Of a stretch of 33,869 nucleotides of DNA, positions 30,944 through 33,869 are shown piece after piece. A model generated the notes under the pieces. The model made no database searches. It was not told the origin of the DNA and worked only from the letters and a program-made list of their open reading frames with translations. The DNA lies in the IMG/VR virus record IMGVR_UViG_3300037508_001170, positions 1 to 33,869 of that record; one strand, 5' to 3'. Every line of letters starts with the position of its first letter. The first letter of the stretch is position 1. The DNA is from a virus. The position numbers and the translations under genes were made by a program.

Positions 30944-32692
30944 ATGGCAATTAGAAGAGTAAATAAACCCATTGTCCAAAGAGAAGGTGGAGACGCCATC
31001 TTTGGCGAAGGTACTGATGGCGCAGCTACATTTGACGGCACAGCTACAGTAATTTCATTAGCTCCAACTTCAAATGTTTATAAATTAGTAAAAGACATAT
31101 ACTGTACTAATCTTACGGTTAATAGTGGTGTTACATTATTTACAAATGGATTCCGCGTTTTTGTCAATGGAACTTTCACAAATAACGGAACAGTTGGTAT
31201 GCCCGCCGCAGTTACTCACTCTGTAGCAGATGGAAGCGGAACAATTGCCGGAAGACAAACTTCCCTCAATCCATCTAAAGCTTGGGGTACAAGTACAGAT
31301 CCAATATCTGTAACAGATCTTTATGATTTAGATGACGCGGTATCTGGATTTTTTATTACCGGCGCAGGAGTTGTCACAAAGATCGCTGGAGGCTCATTAG
31401 GTACTGCTGGTTCCAATGGTACAACCACCCTTCCCACTGGACCATTTGCTGGTGGTGCTGGAAACTTTCCTGGAGCCAATGTAGGGCAGGCTGGCGGTGC
31501 AGGAAATGCAGGAACCGCTGGCAACCCAGCAACTGCGGGAACTGGTGGAGCTGGTGGTCTTGGTGGTGGATTAGTTATTATTTTTGCCAAGACAATTGCA
31601 GGCAGTGGGACTTTAGTAAGCTATGGAGTAGCTGGAACGGCGGGAACTCCATCTACGCCAGGCGCTGCTGGCCCTGCAGGAAACCCTGCACCTAACATAA
31701 CTGGATATCATACGTCGGGGACCTTTCATCACCCTGCTGGATCAACTGGACCAAACCCCGGCGCTGGTACACCACATCCAGCTGGTCATAACTCCGGCAC
31801 TCATCCAACTTCTCATCACCACCCCGCTGGTTCAACTGGACCAAACCCTGGCGCTGGTACACCACATCCTTCTGGGCATAATGATGGATTTTATCACCAC
31901 CCTGCTAACTCAATTGCAGTAATCAGTCCCCATAGTGCCAACCCACACCCTTCTGGGCACAACCCCGGCAATCCACACCCTTCAGGACATAATGCAGGTC
32001 ACGGATATCATCATCATCCTGCTGGAAACACTTCTGGATCTCATCCAGCAAATGGTCCTAGAAATTTTACCAACCACAATGCAACAGTTTCTGGAAAAAA
32101 CCACAATGCGGGACATGGATCTCATCATCATGGTTCTGGCACTCCGCATGCAGCACACCCAGCAGGTGGACCACATACCGTGAGAAGTCATCATAATGGC
32201 ACTTTTCATCCTGCTGGTCACAACTCAACTTTCCATCCATCTGGTCATCATTCTGGAAATCATCATCATCCAGCTAACGCCCCACATTCTGGTAAGCCAA
32301 GCCATCACGCAACAGTTTATAATGCAAGTCACAATGCTGGCACACACCCGACTACTCATCACCACCCTGCGGGATCAACTGGACCTAATCCTGGCGCAGG
32401 AACACCACACCCATCTGGCCACAACTCCGGAACACACCCGCACACCGCAGCTACCCTTAATGTCACAACAGGAGCGGTAACTAGCAACAGATCTGCCGCC
32501 CCTAGTCATAGTGCTCCTACTGTTAACTACAGCGGAGGAGCTGGAGGTGCAGTTGGTGCAGCTGGTACAGCTAATCCTGGGGCAACAGGAGCTACAGGCT
32601 CAACTGGTGGAATAGTTGTTGTTACTAGAAACGCTGGAAATGTTGCAAGTCAAATAGGCCATTCAAATTATAGCAAAGTAATTGATATCTAA
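30944..32692 (+). CDS. Gly-rich tail fibre/tip protein with His-rich insert, paralogue B
   Basis: A 582-residue protein. The N-terminal 240 residues parallel the previous gene (DGAATFDGTATVISLAPTSNVY, FRVFVNGTFT, GGGLVIIFAKTI). Residues about 250-510 form a His/Gly/Pro insert with about 55 histidines, made of units such as HPAGHN, HPSGHN and HHHPAGSTGPNPGAGTPH. The C-terminal part returns to the Gly-rich fold (GGAGGAVGAAGTA, GGIVVVTRNAG), as if the insert had been placed in a paralogue A scaffold. Repeated HxH pairs bind iron in the T4 long tail fibre, so metal binding is possible. Confidence 0.8.
   Translation: MAIRRVNKPIVQREGGDAIFGEGTDGAATFDGTATVISLAPTSNVYKLVKDIYCTNLTVNSGVTLFTNGFRVFVNGTFTNNGTVGMPAAVTHSVADGSGTIAGRQTSLNPSKAWGTSTDPISVTDLYDLDDAVSGFFITGAGVVTKIAGGSLGTAGSNGTTTLPTGPFAGGAGNFPGANVGQAGGAGNAGTAGNPATAGTGGAGGLGGGLVIIFAKTIAGSGTLVSYGVAGTAGTPSTPGAAGPAGNPAPNITGYHTSGTFHHPAGSTGPNPGAGTPHPAGHNSGTHPTSHHHPAGSTGPNPGAGTPHPSGHNDGFYHHPANSIAVISPHSANPHPSGHNPGNPHPSGHNAGHGYHHHPAGNTSGSHPANGPRNFTNHNATVSGKNHNAGHGSHHHGSGTPHAAHPAGGPHTVRSHHNGTFHPAGHNSTFHPSGHHSGNHHHPANAPHSGKPSHHATVYNASHNAGTHPTTHHHPAGSTGPNPGAGTPHPSGHNSGTHPHTAATLNVTTGAVTSNRSAAPSHSAPTVNYSGGAGGAVGAAGTANPGATGATGSTGGIVVVTRNAGNVASQIGHSNYSKVIDI
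31730..31792 (+). repeat. 63-bp His-rich repeat, copy 1
   Basis: Encodes H-P-A-G-S-T-G-P-N-P-G-A-G-T-P-H-P-A-G-H-N. Near copies lie at 31820-31882 and 32363-32425, differing mainly at third positions. Confidence 0.85.
31820..31882 (+). repeat. 63-bp His-rich repeat, copy 2
   Basis: Second copy, 90 bases after the first, ending HPSGHN. Confidence 0.85.
32363..32425 (+). repeat. 63-bp His-rich repeat, copy 3
   Basis: Third copy, near the end of the His-rich insert, also ending HPSGHN. Confidence 0.85.
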
Positions 32693-32698
32693 ATCAAC

Positions 32699-32727
32699 TT
32701 GAAAAAACAATAATTATACACTATAAT
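32699..32727 (+). promoter_or_regulatory. Strong sigma-70-type promoter
   Basis: TTGAAA (32699-32704), a 17-bp spacer and TATAAT (32722-32727). This is the best match in the window to the primary sigma consensus. It is seven bases after the fibre-protein stop and drives the genes at 32753 onward. AAAGGAAG follows as ribosome-binding site. Confidence 0.85.
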
Positions 32728-32752
32728 AATAACAAACAAAAAAGGAAGAAAA

Positions 32753-33001
32753 ATGAATTTTTTTAACTCTTTAAGTAATGAAAGAAAGCTTCAAGCTATA
32801 GATTCTAGAATTGATGGATTGAAGGAACAAATGTACGGCATGCTTGTCGCATCTGGTATAAATCCAGAAGAAATTGACATATTAACTTTTGATCCCCAAT
32901 CTGAAATTGACGCTCCATTCCAGGGCTACGTATCTGAAGTGCAACGCCTATTAGATTTGTGCAAAACGGTTATTGCTATCCGTGAACAGGTAGCAGCATA
33001 A
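32753..33001 (+). CDS. Hypothetical helical protein, 82 residues
   Basis: An acidic protein with an N-terminal helix (LQAIDSRIDGLKEQMYGML) and a C-terminal helix (VQRLLDLCKTVIAIREQV) around a proline/acidic loop. This resembles a small helical hairpin, possibly a chaperone-like or scaffold protein. It has a strong promoter and ribosome-binding site. No family recognised. Confidence 0.75.
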   Translation: MNFFNSLSNERKLQAIDSRIDGLKEQMYGMLVASGINPEEIDILTFDPQSEIDAPFQGYVSEVQRLLDLCKTVIAIREQVAA

Positions 33002-33003
33002 AA

Positions 33004-33594
33004 ATGAAAATGACAGAACATGCCCCCTGCATAGTGCAGTATGATAATGTTTTCGATCCAGGAAATTTTATTCATCTTCTTGAAGAAGAGTGTAGTCAGG
33101 CATGGGGATACCTTCATTGGGAACGCTCAACTGTTGGGTCAGGAGTTGTTGCTCCGATAAGAACATCAATGAGTTGCGAACTAGGCCCTATTGGTAGTGA
33201 AGACATTTCAGTAGAAAGAGTTTTGCCACTTGCGCAAGAATGGAAAAGAATATGGGAGTCAATAGATCCATATGTTTGGGATTATAGAAATACCTTTGAA
33301 CTAGATCTAGAAGCAGACGAGGGATATCGTGTACTGAAATATGGCGGCGGCGCATCATATCACGCACACCATGATCATTGGCGAGACAATTCAAGAACAC
33401 TAAGCTTAGTTGCATTTTTAAATGATGGCTACTCAGGTGGAAATTTAACTTTTCCAAAATTTGATACATCAATTACACCTAAAGCTGGAAGTGTCATTCT
33501 TTTTCCTTCTAATTTTCCATATATACATATAGCAGAACCTGTAGGTTCCAATGATCAAACAATTAAATATTCTTTAGTGACGTGGTTTAGGTGA
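33004..33594 (+). CDS. Prolyl-4-hydroxylase-like 2OG-Fe(II) oxygenase
   Basis: A 196-residue dioxygenase of the P4H class. H122-x-D124 in YHAHHDHW and H175 in IHIAEPV are the iron ligands. K188 in TIKYSLVTWF is the 2-oxoglutarate-binding Lys position, and GYSGGNLTFP matches the strand and turn before it. The order and spacing are those of prolyl-4-hydroxylases. The substrate is unknown. The collagen-like fibre and the stalk proteins nearby are candidate targets. ATG 33004 (or 33010) lies two bases after the previous stop with no good ribosome-binding site, so coupling is likely. Confidence 0.85.
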   Translation: MKMTEHAPCIVQYDNVFDPGNFIHLLEEECSQAWGYLHWERSTVGSGVVAPIRTSMSCELGPIGSEDISVERVLPLAQEWKRIWESIDPYVWDYRNTFELDLEADEGYRVLKYGGGASYHAHHDHWRDNSRTLSLVAFLNDGYSGGNLTFPKFDTSITPKAGSVILFPSNFPYIHIAEPVGSNDQTIKYSLVTWFR

Positions 33595-33767
33595 GTCCAG
33601 AGCAGCCTCCGCAAGATTCAAATGTAGATGAAGGTATCAACGAAGTTTATTTTGATACTACTGATGGAAGATATAAGAGAGTTGGGCAGGCTGAAACTAC
33701 ATGCGACATATATGTCGATGTACCAGTGCTCTTTGATGTAGATGAAAAGGAAAAATATGACCTATAA
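33591..33767 (+). CDS. Small acidic protein, 58 residues
   Basis: A GTG start (33591) overlapping the oxygenase stop in GTGA. The product begins MSPEQPPQDSNVDEG and ends DEKEKYDL. It is strongly acidic, with one cysteine (TTCDIYVDV). No family recognised. It is coupled to the oxygenase gene and overlaps the next start by 11 bases. Confidence 0.65.
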   Translation: MSPEQPPQDSNVDEGINEVYFDTTDGRYKRVGQAETTCDIYVDVPVLFDVDEKEKYDL

Positions 33768-33869
33768 TATTGAAAAAGATTTTTTATATATCCAAAACAA
33801 TTTGTTTGCCACGATAGAGTCGATTGGTTTAGATTGTGATAATATTGATTCCTATACTTTAGTGCAATT
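33757..33869 (+). CDS. N-terminal fragment of a gene running off the window
   Basis: ATG 33757 with AAAAGGA upstream opens MTYNIEKDFLYIQNNLFATIES and continues to the window's end without a stop. Helical, mixed charge. No family can be called from 37 residues. Confidence 0.6.
   Translation, partial: MTYNIEKDFLYIQNNLFATIESIGLDCDNIDSYTLVQ

Noticed and set aside
31935-32480. Alternative frames over the His-rich insert
   Set aside because: They follow from the repetitive CAC/CAT and GGT/CCT codons and have no start signals or plausible proteins.
26140-32692. Diversity-generating retroelement acting on the fibre genes
   Set aside because: No reverse transcriptase and no template/variable repeat pair with A-specific changes was seen in the window.

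Overview
The window is part of a low-GC, double-stranded DNA tailed-phage genome (Caudoviricetes). The case rests on phage-type replication and recombination genes, an endolysin with holin-like partners, a very long collagen-like tail fibre, many tiny genes that abut or overlap, and a phage tRNA. No terminase, portal, capsid or tail-tube gene was recognised, so those modules must lie outside. The host is probably a Gram-positive actinobacterium. One product carries an LPTTG sortase signal, the endolysin is an M15 peptidase with a peptidoglycan-binding domain, and two secreted products have Thr-Glu-Pro stalks of the kind I associate with Acidimicrobiia-type surface proteins. The taxonomic part is inference.

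Layout. (1) 1-6421, plus strand: replication and repair genes, namely an archaeo-eukaryotic-type primase, a bacterial DnaE polymerase with an apparently intact PHP site, small Cys-rich proteins and a RecB-like PD-(D/E)xK nuclease. A hairpin terminator follows. A 57-residue gene (6479-6652) faces it on the minus strand. (2) 6700-8687: a strong promoter, then an endonuclease, a sigma-70-like factor and an all-helical protein. (3) 8707-10920: RNase HI, a deoxynucleotide kinase and small genes. (4) 11009-15998: many tiny Lys-rich proteins mixed with membrane proteins, an LPTTG surface protein, the endolysin and a lipoprotein. (5) 16118-21185: an exonuclease with a zinc ribbon, tRNA-Ser(GCT), and a sugar-modification cassette (RmlD-like reductase, GT2 and GT17 glycosyltransferases, methyltransferases). 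(6) 21237-22130: three Cys-motif proteins. (7) 22131-25163, minus strand: a 941-residue secreted beta-propeller/stalk protein and a two-TM partner. (8) 25288-32692: another GT2, a 1220-residue collagen-like fibre, a small structural protein and two paralogous Gly-rich fibre/tip proteins, one with a large His-rich insert. (9) 32699-33869: a strong promoter, a small gene, a prolyl-4-hydroxylase-like 2OG-Fe(II) oxygenase and two small genes, the last running off the end.

How the parts may work together. The primase, polymerase, exonucleases, RNase H and kinase give the phage much of its own DNA synthesis. The sigma-like factor probably switches transcription, and several short promoters with good -10 boxes are visible. 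Two of these sit exactly 7 nt before a start codon that has no ribosome-binding site, so leaderless mRNAs are likely. The most interesting theme is surface chemistry. The collagen-like fibre is rich in Gly-X-Thr and Gly-Pro-Gln triplets and shares the region with glycosyltransferases, methyltransferases, a sugar reductase and a prolyl-hydroxylase-like enzyme. This suggests a post-translationally modified fibre. Two phage-encoded, host-style surface proteins suggest remodelling of the infected cell surface.
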